A DNA stretch of 64,000 nucleotides from contig OZ020489.1 in assembly GCA_963971405.1 (NCBI GenBank), positions 12,400,001-12,464,000 on the forward strand, in the 5' to 3' direction. This document shows positions 11,501-25,200 of the stretch, piece by piece. This stretch comes from Psococerastis gibbosa (taxonomy: Eukaryota; Arthropoda; Insecta; Psocodea; Psocidae). Every line of letters starts with the position of its first letter. Position 1 is the first letter of the stretch. The notes beneath the pieces were generated by a model that worked only from the letters and a program-made list of their open reading frames with translations, made no database searches and was not told the DNA's origin. The position numbers and the translations under genes are program-made.

Positions 11501-14500
11501 CTGCGTGTTCATCGGTGTAAATGTAGCTAAAAAAAATTCATTCGACAAGAATAAGAAAAATAGCTATTTACTTATTTTTTTTTTTAAAGGTCTTGATATG
11601 ATATGAGTGTCTTTATTTTGCTTATTTTGGCTCATTGTATTGTACTTAACATTGAGCAATTGCTCCTGCGTGTTCATCGGTGTAAATGTAGCTAAAAAAA
11701 ATTCGTTCGACAAGAATAAGAAAAATAGCTATTTACTTATTTTATTTTTTTTAAAGGTTTTAAAAAGATATAGGTGTCTTTATTTTGCTTTTTTGGCTCA
11801 ATGTATTGTACTTAACATTGAGCAATTTCTCCTGCGTGTTCATCGGTGTAAATGTAGCTTAAAAAAATTCATACGGAAAGAATACGAAAAATAGCTAATT
11901 ACTTATTTTATTTTTTTTAAAGGTTTTAAAAAGATATAGGTGTCTAAATTTTGCTTATTTTGGCTCATTGTACTGTATCTAACATTAGGCAATTGCTCCA
12001 GCGTGTTCATCGGTGTAAATGTAGCTACAAAAAATTCATTCGACAAGAATACGAAAAATAGCTATATACTTATTTTTTTTTTTAAAGGTCTTGATATGAT
12101 ATGGGTGTCTTAATTTTGCTTATTTTGGCTCACTGTATTGCACTTAACATTAAGCAATTGCTCCTGCGTGTTCATCGGTGTAAATGTAGCTAAAAAAAAT
12201 TCATTCGACAAGAATAAGAAAAATAGCTATTTACTTATTTTATTTTTTTTAAAGGTTTTAAAAAGATATAGGTGTCTTAATTTTGCTTATTTTGGCTCAT
12301 TGTATTGTACTTAACATTGAGCAATTGCTCTTGCGTGTTCATCGGTGTAAATGTGGCTAAAAAAAATTCATTCGACAAGAATAAGAAAAATAGCTATTTA
12401 CTTATTTTATTTTTTTTAAAGGTTTTAAAAAGATATAGGTGTCTTTATTTTGCTTATTTTGGCTCATTGTATTGTACTTAACACTGAGCAATTGTTCTTG
12501 CGTGTTCATCGGCGTAAATGTGGCTAAAAAAAATTCATTCGACAAGAATAAGAAAAATAGCTATTTACTTATTTTTTTTTTAAAGGTTTTAAAAAGATAT
12601 AGGTGTCTTTATTTTGCTTATTTTGGCTCAATGTATTGTACTTAACATTGAGCAATTGCTCCTGCGTGTTCATCGGTGTAAATATAGCTTAAAAAAATTC
12701 ATACGGCAAGAATACGAAAAATAGCTAATTACTTATTTTATTTTTTTTAAAGGTATTAAAAAGATATAGGTGTCTTAATTTTGCTTTTTTTGGCTCATTG
12801 TATTGTATCTAACATTATGCAATTGCTCCAGCGTGTTCATCGGTGTAAATGTAGCTACAAAAAATTCATTCGACAAGAATACGAAAAATAGCTATATACT
12901 TATTTTTTTTTTTTAAAGGTCTTGATATGATATGAGTGTCTTAATTTTGCTTATTTTGGCTCACTGTATTGCACTTAACATTGAGCAATTGCTCCTGCGT
13001 GCTCATCGGTGTAAATGTAGCTAAAAAAAATTCATTCGACAAGAATAAGAAAAATAGCTATTTACTTATTTTATTTTTTTTAAAGGTATTAAAAAGATAT
13101 AGGTGTCTTAATTTTGCTTTTTTTGGCTCATTGTATTGTATCTAACATTATGCAATTGCTCCAGCGTGTTCATCGGTGTAAATGTAGCTACAAAAAATTC
13201 ATTCGACAAGAATACGAAAAATAGCTATATACTTATTTTTTTTTTTAAAGGTCTTGATATGATATGAGTGTCTTAATTTTGCTTATTTTGGCTCACTGTA
13301 TTGCACTTAACATTGAGCAATTGCTCCTGCGTGTTCATCGGTGTAAATGTAGCTAAAAAAAATTCATTCGACAAGAATAAGAAAAATAGCTATTTACTTA
13401 TTTTATTTTTTTTAAAGGTTTTAAAAAGATATAGGTGTCTTTATTTTGCTTATTTTGGCTCATTGTATTGTACTTAACATTGAGCAATTGTTCTTGCGTG
13501 TTCATCGGTGTAAATGTAGCTACAAAAAATTCATTCGACAAGAATAAGAAAAATAGCTATTTACTTATTTTATTTTTTTTAAAGGTTTTAAAAAGATATA
13601 GGTGTCTTAATTTTGCTTATTTTGGCTCATTGTATTGTACTTAACACTGAGCAATTGTTCTTGCGTGTTCATCGGCGTAAATGTGGCTAAAAAAAATTCA
13701 TTCGACAAGAATAAGAAAAATAGCTATTTACTTATTTTTTTTTTAAAGGTTTTAAAAAGATATAGGTGTCTTTATTTTGCTTATTTTGGTTCACTGTATT
13801 GCACTTAACATTGAGCAATTGCTCCTGCGTGCTCATCGGTGTAAATGTAGCTAAAAAAAATTCATTCGACAAGAATAAGAAAAATAGCTATTTACTTATT
13901 TTTTTTTTAAAGGTCTTGATATGATATGAGTGTCTTTATTTTGCTTATTTTGGCTCATTGTATTGTACTTAACATTGAGCAATTGCTCCTGCGTGTTCAT
14001 CGGTGTAAATGTAGCTAAAAAAAATTCGTTCGACAAGAATAAGAAAAATAGCTATTTACTTATTTTATTTTTTTTAAAGGTTTTAAAAAGATATAGGTGT
14101 CTTTATTTTGCTTATTTTGGCTCAATGTATTGTACTTAACATTGAGCAATTGCTCCTGCGTGTTCATCGGTGTAAATGTAGCTTAAAAAAATTCATACGG
14201 AAAGAATACGAAAAATAGCTAATTAATTATTTTATTTTTTTTAAAGGTTTTAAAAAGATATAGGTGTCTAAATTTTGCTTATTTTGGCTCATTGTACTGT
14301 ATCTAACATTAGGCAATTGCTCCAGCGTGTTCATCGGTGTAAATGTAGCTACAAAAAATTCATTCGACAAGAATACGAAAAATAGCTATATACTTATTTT
14401 TTTTTTTAAAGGTCTTGATATGATACGGGTGTCTTAATTTTGCTTATTTTGGCTCACTGTATTGCACTTAACATTAAGCAATTGCTCCTGCGTGTTCATC

Positions 14501-14929
14501 GGTGTAAATGTAGCTAAAAAAAATTCATTCGACAAGAATAAGAAAAATAGCTATTTACTTATTTTATTTTTTTTAAAGGTTTTAAAAAGATATAGGTGTC
14601 TTAATTTTGCTTATTTTGGCTCATTGTATTGTACTTAACATTGAGCAATTGTTCTTGCGTGTTCATCGGTGTAAATGTAGCTACAAAAAATTCATTCGAC
14701 AAGAATAAGAAAAATAGCTATTTACTTATTTTATTTTTTTTAAAGGTTTTAAAAAGATATAGGTGTCTTAATTTTGCTTATTTTGGCTCATTGTATTGTA
14801 CTTAACACTGAGCAATTGTTCTTGCGTGTTCATCGGCGTAAATGTGGCTAAAAAAAATTCATTCGACAAGAATAAGAAAAATAGCTATATACTTATTTTA
14901 TTTTTTTTAAAGGTTTTAAAAAGATATAG
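8516..14929 (+). repeat. Mixed satellite block with 6-monomer (~994 bp) order
   Basis: The monomer order that later becomes regular is seen here in parts: gatatgagtgtcttta type, then aatatagctt type, then the ctttttttgg/ttatgc/ctccagcg type, then ctcactgtattgcac type, then ctcaatg/cattgagc type, then tgtactgtatctaac type. Equivalent points about 995 bp apart occur at 10612 and 11607. Order breaks are frequent. No gene is seen. Confidence 0.7.
12753..13420 (+). repeat. Duplicated dimer inside the mixed block
   Basis: The pair made of the aaaggtattaaaaag monomer followed by the ctcactgtattgcac monomer is present twice in a row. The first aggtatt starts at about 12753 and the second at about 13085, 332 bp apart. 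This is a local two-monomer duplication. The only visible difference between the copies is gtgctcatcgg versus gtgttcatcgg in the second monomer. Confidence 0.7.
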
Positions 14930-17900
14930 GTGTCTTTATTTTGCTTATTTTGGCTCAATGTATTGTACTTAACATTCAGCAATTGCTCTTGCGTGTTCAT
15001 CGGTGTAAATGAAGCTTAAAAAAATTCATACGGCAAGAATACGAAAAATAGCTAAATACTTATTTTATTTTTTTAAAGGTTTCAAAAAGATATAGGTGTC
15101 TTAATTTAGCTTATTTTGGCTCATTGTACTGTATCTAACATTAGGCAATTGCTCCTGCGTGTTCATCGGCGTAAATGTAGCTAAAAAAAATTCATTCGAC
15201 AAGAATAAGAAAAATAGCTATTTACTTATTTTTTTTTTAAAGGTCTTGATATGATATGAGTGTCTTTATTTTGCTTATTTTGGCTCATTGTATTGTACTT
15301 AACATTGAGCAATTGCTCCTGCGTGTTCATCGGTGTAAATGTAGCTAAAAAAAATTCGTTCGACAAGAATAAGAAAAATAGCTATTTACTTATTTTTTTT
15401 TTAAAGGTTTTAAAAAGATATAGGTGTCTTTATTTTGCTTATTTTGGCTCAATGTATTGTACTTAACATTGAGCAATTGCTCCTGCGTGTTCATCGGTGT
15501 AAATATAGCTTAAAAAAATTCATACGGCAAGAATACGAAAAATAGCTAATTACTTATTTTATTTTTTTTAAAGGTATTAAAAAGATATAGGTGTCTTAAT
15601 TTTGCTTTTTTTGGCTCATTGTATTGTATCTAACATTATGCAATTGCTCCAGCGTGTTCATCGGTGTAAATGTAGCTACAAAAAATTCATTCGACAAGAA
15701 TACGAAAAATAGCTATATACTTATTTTTTTTTTTAAAGGTCTTGATATGATATGAGTGTCTTAATTTTGCTTATTTTGGCTCACTGTATTGCACTTAACA
15801 TTGAGCAATTGCTCCTGCGTGCTCATCGGTGTAAATGTAGCTAAAAAAAATTCGTTCGACAAGAATAAGAAAAATAGCTATTTACTTATTTTATTTTTTT
15901 TAAAGGTTTTAAAAAGATATAGGTGTCTTTATTTTGCTTATTTTGGCTCAATGTATTGTACTTAACATTCAGCAATTGCTCTTGCGTGTTCATCGGTGTA
16001 AATGAAGCTTAAAAAAATTCATACGGCAAGAATACGAAAAATAGCTAATTACTTATTTTATTTTTTTTAAAGGTTTTAAAAAGATATAGGTGTCTTAATT
16101 TTGCTTATTTTGGCTCATTGTACTGTATCTAACATTAGGCAATTGCTCCTATGTGTTCATCGGCGTAAATGTAGCTAAAAAAAATTCATTCGACAAGAAT
16201 AAGAAAAATAGCTATTTACTTATTTTTTTTTTAAAGGTCTTGATATGATATGAGTGTCTTTATTTTGCTTATTTTGGCTCATTGTATTGTACTTAACATT
16301 GAGCAATTGCTCCTGCGTGTTCATCGGTGTAAATGTAGCTAAAAAAAATTCGTTCGACAAGAATAAGAAAAATAGCTATTTACTTATTTTTTTTTTAAAG
16401 GTTTTAAAAAGATATAGGTGTCTTTATTTTGCTTATTTTGGCTCAATGTATTGTACTTAACATTGAGCAATTGCTCCTGCGTGTTCATCGGTGTAAATAT
16501 AGCTTAAAAAAATTCATACGGCAAGAATACGAAAAATAGCTAATTACTTATTTTATTTTTTTTAAAGGTATTAAAAAGATATAGGTGTCTTAATTTTGCT
16601 TTTTTTGGCTCATTGTATTGTATCTAACATTATGCAATTGCTCCAGCGTGTTCATCGGTGTAAATGTAGCTACAAAAAATTCATTCGACAAGAATACGAA
16701 AAATAGCTATATACTTATTTTTTTTTTTAAAGGTCTTGATATGATATGAGTGTCTTAATTTTGCTTATTTTGGCTCACTGTATTGCACTTAACATTGAGC
16801 AATTGCTCCTGCGTGCTCATCGGTGTAAATGTAGCTAAAAAAAATTCATTCGACAAGAATAAGAAAAATAGCTATTTACTTATTTTATTTTTTTTAAAGG
16901 TTTTAAAAAGATATAGGTGTCTTTATTTTGCTTATTTTGGCTCAATGTATTGTACTTAACATTGAGCAATTGCTCCTGCGTGTTCATCGGTGTAAATGTA
17001 GCTTAAAAAAATTCATACGGCAAGAATACGAAAAATAGCTAATTACTTATTTTATTTTTTTTAAAGGTTTTAAAAAGATATAGGTGTCTTAATTTTGCTT
17101 ATTTTGGCTCATTGTACTGTATCTAACATTAGGCAATTGCTCCTGCGTGTTCATCGGTGTAAATGTAGCTAAAAAAAATTCATTCGACAAGAATAAGAAA
17201 AATAGCTATTTACTTATTTTTTTTTTAAAGGTCTTGATATGATATGAGTGTCTTTATTTTGCTTATTTTGGCTCATTGTATTGTACTTAACATTGAGCAA
17301 TTGCTCCTGCGTGTTCATCGGTGTAAATGTAGCTAAAAAAAATTCGTTCGACAAGAATAAGAAAAATAGCTATTTACTTATTTTATTTTTTTTAAAGGTT
17401 TTAAAAAGATATAGGTGTCTTTATTTTGCTTATTTTGGCTCAATGTATTGTACTTAACATTCAGCAATTGCTCTTGCGTGTTCATCGGTGTAAATGAAGC
17501 TTAAAAAAATTCATACGGCAAGAATACGAAAAATAGCTAATTACTTATTTTATTTTTTTTAAAGGTTTTAAAAAGATATAGGTGTCTTAATTTTGCTTAT
17601 TTTGGCTCATTGTACTGTATCTAACATTAGGCAATTGCTCCTGCGTGTTCATCGGCGTAAATGTAGCTAAAAAAAATTCATTCGACAAGAATAAGAAAAA
17701 TAGCTATTTACTTATTTTTTTTTTAAAGGTCTTGATATGATATGAGTGTCTTTATTTTGCTTATTTTGGCTCATTGTATTGTACTTAACATTGAGCAATT
17801 GCTCCTGCGTGTTCATCGGTGTAAATGTAGCTAAAAAAAATTCGTTCGACAAGAATAAGAAAAATAGCTATTTACTTATTTTTTTTTAAAGGTTTTAAAA

Positions 17901-20900
17901 AGATATAGGTGTCTTTATTTTGCTTATTTTGGCTCAATGTATTGTACTTAACATTGAGCAATTGCTCCTGCGTGTTCATCGGTGTAAATATAGCTTAAAA
18001 AAATTCATACGGCAAGAATACGAAAAATAGCTAATTACTTATTTTATTTTTTTTAAAGGTATTAAAAAGATATAGGTGTCTTAATTTTGCTTTTTTTGGC
18101 TCATTGTATTGTATCTAACATTATGCAATTGCTCCAGCGTGTTCATCGGTGTAAATGTAGCTACAAAAAATTCATTCGACAAGAATACGAAAAATAGCTA
18201 TATACTTATTTTTTTTTTTAAAGGTCTTGATATGATATGAGTGTCTTAATTTTGCTTATTTTGGCTCACTGTATTGCACTTAACATTGAGCAATTGCTCC
18301 TGCGTGCTCATCGGTGTAAATGTAGCTAAAAAAAATTCGTTCGACAAGAATAAGAAAAATAGCTATTTACTTATTTTATTTTTTTTAAAGGTTTTAAAAA
18401 GATATAGGTGTCTTTATTTTGCTTATTTTGGCTCAATGTATTGTACTTAACATTCAGCAATTGCTCTTGCGTGTTCATCGGTGTAAATGAAGCTTAAAAA
18501 AATTCATACGGCAAGAATACGAAAAATAGCTAATTACTTATTTTATTTTTTTTAAAGGTTTTAAAAAGATATAGGTGTCTTAATTTTGCTTATTTTGGCT
18601 CATTGTACTGTATCTAACATTAGGCAATTGCTCCTATGTGTTCATCGGCGTAAATGTAGCTAAAAAAAATTCATTCGACAAGAATAAGAAAAATAGCTAT
18701 TTACTTATTTTTTTTTTAAAGGTCTTGATATGATATGAGTGTCTTTATTTTGCTTATTTTGGCTCATTGTATTGTACTTAACATTGAGCAATTGCTCCTG
18801 CGTGTTCATCGGTGTAAATGTAGCTAAAAAAAATTCGTTCGACAAGAATAAGAAAAATAGCTATTTACTTATTTTTTTTTTAAAGGTTTTAAAAAGATAT
18901 AGGTGTCTTTATTTTGCTTATTTTGGCTCAATGTATTGTACTTAACATTGAGCAATTGCTCCTGCGTGTTCATCGGTGTAAATATAGCTTAAAAAAATTC
19001 ATACGGCAAGAATACGAAAAATAGCTAATTACTTATTTTATTTTTTTTAAAGGTATTAAAAAGATATAGGTGTCTTAATTTTGCTTTTTTTGGCTCATTG
19101 TATTGTATCTAACATTATGCAATTGCTCCAGCGTGTTCATCGGTGTAAATGTAGCTACAAAAAATTCATTCGACAAGAATACGAAAAATAGCTATATACT
19201 TATTTTTTTTTTTAAAGGTCTTGATATGATATGAGTGTCTTAATTTTGCTTATTTTGGCTCACTGTATTGCACTTAACATTGAGCAATTGCTCCTGCGTG
19301 CTCATCGGTGTAAATGTAGCTAAAAAAAATTCATTCGACAAGAATAAGAAAAATAGCTATTTACTTATTTTATTTTTTTTAAAGGTTTTAAAAAGATATA
19401 GGTGTCTTTATTTTGCTTATTTTGGCTCAATGTATTGTACTTAACATTGAGCAATTGCTCCTGCGTGTTCATCGGTGTAAATGTAGCTTAAAAAAATTCA
19501 TACGGCAAGAATACGAAAAATAGCTAATTACTTATTTTATTTTTTTTAAAGGTTTTAAAAAGATATAGGTGTCTTAATTTTGCTTATTTTGGCTCATTGT
19601 ACTGTATCTAACATTAGGCAATTGCTCCTGCGTGTTCATCGGTGTAAATGTAGCTAAAAAAAATTCATTCGACAAGAATAAGAAAAATAGCTATTTACTT
19701 ATTTTTTTTTTAAAGGTCTTGATATGATATGAGTGTCTTTATTTTGCTTATTTTGGCTCATTGTATTGTACTTAACATTGAGCAATTGCTCCTGCGTGTT
19801 CATCGGTGTAAATGTAGCTAAAAAAAATTCGTTCGACAAGAATAAGAAAAATAGCTATTTACTTATTTTATTTTTTTTAAAGGTTTTAAAAAGATATAGG
19901 TGTCTTTATTTTGCTTATTTTGGCTCAATGTATTGTACTTAACATTCAGCAATTGCTCTTGCGTGTTCATCGGTGTAAATGAAGCTTAAAAAAATTCATA
20001 CGGCAAGAATACGAAAAATAGCTAATTACTTATTTTATTTTTTTTAAAGGTTTTAAAAAGATATAGGTGTCTTAATTTTGCTTATTTTGGCTCATTGTAC
20101 TGTATCTAACATTAGGCAATTGCTCCTGCGTGTTCATCGGCGTAAATGTAGCTAAAAAAAATTCATTCGACAAGAATAAGAAAAATAGCTATTTACTTAT
20201 TTTTTTTTTAAAGGTCTTGATATGATATGAGTGTCTTTATTTTGCTTATTTTGGCTCATTGTATTGTACTTAACATTGAGCAATTGCTCCTGCGTGTTCA
20301 TCGGTGTAAATGTAGCTAAAAAAAATTCGTTCGACAAGAATAAGAAAAATAGCTATTTACTTATTTTTTTTTAAAGGTTTTAAAAAGATATAGGTGTCTT
20401 TATTTTGCTTATTTTGGCTCAATGTATTGTACTTAACATTGAGCAATTGCTCCTGCGTGTTGATCGGTGTAAATATAGCTTAAAAAAATTCATACGGCAA
20501 GAATACGAAAAATAGCTAATTACTTATTTTATTTTTTTTAAAGGTATTAAAAAGATATAGGTGTCTTAATTTTGCTTTTTTTGGCTCATTGTATTGTATC
20601 TAACATTATGCAATTGCTCCAGCGTGTTCATCGGTGTAAATGTAGCTAAAAAAAATTCGTTCGACAAGAATAAGAAAAATAGCTATTTACTTATTTTATT
20701 TTTTTTAAAGGTTTTAAAAAGATATAGGTGTCTTTATTTTGCTTATTTTGGCTCAATGTATTGTACTTAACATTCAGCAATTGCTCTTGCGTGTTCATCG
20801 GTGTAAATGAAGCTTAAAAAAATTCATACGGCAAGAATACGAAAAATAGCTAATTACTTATTTTATTTTTTTTAAAGGTTTTAAAAAGATATAGGTGTCT

Positions 20901-22215
20901 TAATTTTGCTTATTTTGGCTCATTGTACTGTATCTAACATTAGGCAATTGCTCCTATGTGTTCATCGGCGTAAATGTAGCTAAAAAAAATTCATTCGACA
21001 AGAATAAGAAAAATAGCTATTTACTTATTTTTTTTTTAAAGGTCTTGATATGATATGAGTGTCTTTATTTTGCTTATTTTGGCTCATTGTATTGTACTTA
21101 ACATTGAGCAATTGCTCCTGCGTGTTCATCGGTGTAAATGTAGCTAAAAAAAATTCGTTCGACAAGAATAAGAAAAATAGCTATTTACTTATTTTTTTTT
21201 TAAAGGTTTTAAAAAGATATAGGTGTCTTTATTTTGCTTATTTTGGCTCAATGTATTGTACTTAACATTGAGCAATTGCTCCTGCGTGTTCATCGGTGTA
21301 AATATAGCTTAAAAAAATTCATACGGCAAGAATACGAAAAATAGCTAATTACTTATTTTATTTTTTTTAAAGGTATTAAAAAGATATAGGTGTCTTAATT
21401 TTGCTTTTTTTGGCTCATTGTATTGTATCTAACATTATGCAATTGCTCCAGCGTGTTCATCGGTGTAAATGTAGCTACAAAAAATTCATTCGACAAGAAT
21501 ACGAAAAATAGCTATATACTTATTTTTTTTTTTAAAGGTCTTGATATGATATGAGTGTCTTAATTTTGCTTATTTTGGCTCACTGTATTGCACTTAACAT
21601 TGAGCAATTGCTCCTGCGTGCTCATCGGTGTAAATGTAGCTAAAAAAAATTCATTCGACAAGAATAAGAAAAATAGCTATTTACTTATTTTATTTTTTTT
21701 AAAGGTTTTAAAAAGATATAGGTGTCTTTATTTTGCTTATTTTGGCTCAATGTATTGTACTTAACATTGAGCAATTGCTCCTGCGTGTTCATCGGTGTAA
21801 ATGTAGCTTAAAAAAATTCATACGGCAAGAATACGAAAAATAGCTAATTACTTATTTTATTTTTTTTAAAGGTTTTAAAAAGATATAGGTGTCTTAATTT
21901 TGCTTATTTTGGCTCATTGTACTGTATCTAACATTAGGCAATTGCTCCTGCGTGTTCATCGGTGTAAATGTAGCTAAAAAAAATTCATTCGACAAGAATA
22001 AGAAAAATAGCTATTTACTTATTTTTTTTTTAAAGGTCTTGATATGATATGAGTGTCTTTATTTTGCTTATTTTGGCTCATTGTATTGTACTTAACATTG
22101 AGCAATTGCTCCTGCGTGTTCATCGGTGTAAATGTAGCTAAAAAAAATTCGTTCGACAAGAATAAGAAAAATAGCTATTTACTTATTTTTTTTTAAAGGT
22201 TTTAAAAAGATATAG
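14930..22215 (+). repeat. 15-monomer higher-order repeat (2,485 bp), third copy reduced to 14
   Basis: Equivalent points lie 2,485 bp apart: the rare ctcctatgtg at 16146 and 18631, and equivalent gtgtcttta points at 16254/18739, 17248/19733 and 17746/20231. The next interval is 2,320 bp (18631 to 20951, 18739 to 21059). This is exactly one monomer shorter because a chimeric monomer at about 20,600-20,690 joins ctccagcgtgttcatcgg to gctaaaaaaaattcgttcg. Estimated copies: 14,930-17,415; 17,415-19,900; 19,900-22,215. Confidence 0.8.
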
Positions 22216-25200
22216 GTGTCTTTATTTTGCTTATTTTGGCTCAATGTATTGTACTTAACATTGAGCAATTGCTCCTGCGTGTTGATCGGTGTAAATATAG
22301 CTTAAAAAAATTCATACGGCAAGAATACGAAAAATAGCTAATTACTTATTTTATTTTTTTTAAAGGTATTAAAAAGATATAGGTGTCTTAATTTTGCTTT
22401 TTTTGGCTCATTGTATTGTATCTAACATTATGCAATTGCTCCAGCGTGTTCATCGGTGTAAATGTAGCTACAAAAAATTCATACGACAAGAATACGAAAA
22501 ATAGCTATATACTTATTTTTTTTTTTAAAGGTCTTGATATGATATGAGTGTCTTAATTTTGCTTATTTTGGCTCATTGTACTGTATCTAACATTAGGCAA
22601 TTGCTCCTATGTGTTCATCGGCGTAAATGTAGCTAAAAAAAATTCATTCGACAAGAATAAGAAAAATAGCTATTTACTTATTTTTTTTTTAAAGGTCTTG
22701 ATATGATATGAGTGTCTTTATTTTGCTTATTTTGGCTCATTGTATTGTACTTAACATTGAGCAATTGCTCCTGCGTGTTCATCGGTGTAAATGTAGCTAA
22801 AAAAAATTCGTTCGACAAGAATAAGAAAAATAGCTATTTACTTATTTTTTTTTTAAAGGTTTTAAAAAGATATAGGTGTCTTTATTTTGCTTATTTTGGC
22901 TCAATGTATTGTACTTAACATTGAGCAATTGCTCCTGCGTGTTCATCGGTGTAAATATAGCTTAAAAAAATTCATACGGCAAGAATACGAAAAATAGCTA
23001 ATTACTTATTTTATTTTTTTTAAAGGTATTAAAAAGATATAGGTGTCTTAATTTTGCTTTTTTTGGCTCATTGTATTGTATCTAACATTATGCAATTGCT
23101 CCAGCGTGTTCATCGGTGTAAATGTAGCTACAAAAAATTCATTCGACAAGAATACGAAAAATAGCTATATACTTATTTTTTTTTTTAAAGGTCTTGATAT
23201 GATATGAGTGTCTTAATTTTGCTTATTTTGGCTCACTGTATTGCACTTAACATTGAGCAATTGCTCCTGCGTGCTCATCGGTGTAAATGTAGCTAAAAAA
23301 AATTCATTCGACAAGAATAAGAAAAATAGCTATTTACTTATTTTATTTTTTTTAAAGGTTTTAAAAAGATATAGGTGTCTTTATTTTGCTTATTTTGGCT
23401 CAATGTATTGTACTTAACATTGAGCAATTGCTCCTGCGTGTTCATCGGTGTAAATGTAGCTTAAAAAAATTCATACGGCAAGAATACGAAAAATAGCTAA
23501 TTACTTATTTTATTTTTTTTAAAGGTTTTAAAAAGATATAGGTGTCTTAATTTTGCTTATTTTGGCTCATTGTACTGTATCTAACATTAGGCAATTGCTC
23601 CTGCGTGTTCATCGGTGTAAATGTAGCTAAAAAAAATTCATTCGACAAGAATAAGAAAAATAGCTATTTACTTATTTTTTTTTTAAAGGTCTTGATATGA
23701 TATGAGTGTCTTTATTTTGCTTATTTTGGCTCATTGTATTGTACTTAACATTGAGCAATTGCTCCTGCGTGTTCATCGGTGTAAATGTAGCTAAAAAAAA
23801 TTCGTTCGACAAGAATAAGAAAAATAGCTATTTACTTATTTTATTTTTTTTAAAGGTTTTAAAAAGATATAGGTGTCTTTATTTTGCTTATTTTGGCTCA
23901 ATGTATTGTACTTAACATTCAGCAATTGCTCTTGCGTGTTCATCGGTGTAAATGAAGCTTAAAAAAATTCATACGGCAAGAATACGAAAAATAGCTAATT
24001 ACTTATTTTATTTTTTTTAAAGGTTTTAAAAAGATATAGGTGTCTTAATTTTGCTTATTTTGGCTCATTGTACTGTATCTAACATTAGGCAATTGCTCCT
24101 GCGTGTTCATCGGCGTAAATGTAGCTAAAAAAAATTCATTCGACAAGAATAAGAAAAATAGCTATTTACTTATTTTTTTTTTAAAGGTCTTGATATGATA
24201 TGAGTGTCTTTATTTTGCTTATTTTGGCTCATTGTATTGTACTTAACATTGAGCAATTGCTCCTGCGTGTTCATCGGTGTAAATGTAGCTAAAAAAAATT
24301 CGTTCGACAAGAATAAGAAAAATAGCTATTTACTTATTTTTTTTTAAAGGTTTTAAAAAGATATAGGTGTCTTTATTTTGCTTATTTTGGCTCAATGTAT
24401 TGTACTTAACATTGAGCAATTGCTCCTGCGTGTTGATCGGTGTAAATATAGCTTAAAAAAATTCATACGGCAAGAATACGAAAAATAGCTAATTACTTAT
24501 TTTATTTTTTTTAAAGGTATTAAAAAGATATAGGTGTCTTAATTTTGCTTTTTTTGGCTCATTGTATTGTATCTAACATTATGCAATTGCTCCAGCGTGT
24601 TCATCGGTGTAAATGTAGCTAAAAAAAATTCGTTCGACAAGAATAAGAAAAATAGCTATTTACTTATTTTATTTTTTTTAAAGGTTTTAAAAAGATATAG
24701 GTGTCTTTATTTTGCTTATTTTGGCTCAATGTATTGTACTTAACATTCAGCAATTGCTCTTGCGTGTTCATCGGTGTAAATGAAGCTTAAAAAAATTCAT
24801 ACGGCAAGAATACGAAAAATAGCTAATTACTTATTTTATTTTTTTTAAAGGTTTTAAAAAGATATAGGTGTCTTAATTTTGCTTATTTTGGCTCATTGTA
24901 CTGTATCTAACATTAGGCAATTGCTCCTATGTGTTCATCGGCGTAAATGTAGCTAAAAAAAATTCATTCGACAAGAATAAGAAAAATAGCTATTTACTTA
25001 TTTTTTTTTTAAAGGTCTTGATATGATATGAGTGTCTTTATTTTGCTTATTTTGGCTCATTGTATTGTACTTAACATTGAGCAATTGCTCCTGCGTGTTC
25101 ATCGGTGTAAATGTAGCTAAAAAAAATTCGTTCGACAAGAATAAGAAAAATAGCTATTTACTTATTTTTTTTTTAAAGGTTTTAAAAAGATATAGGTGTC

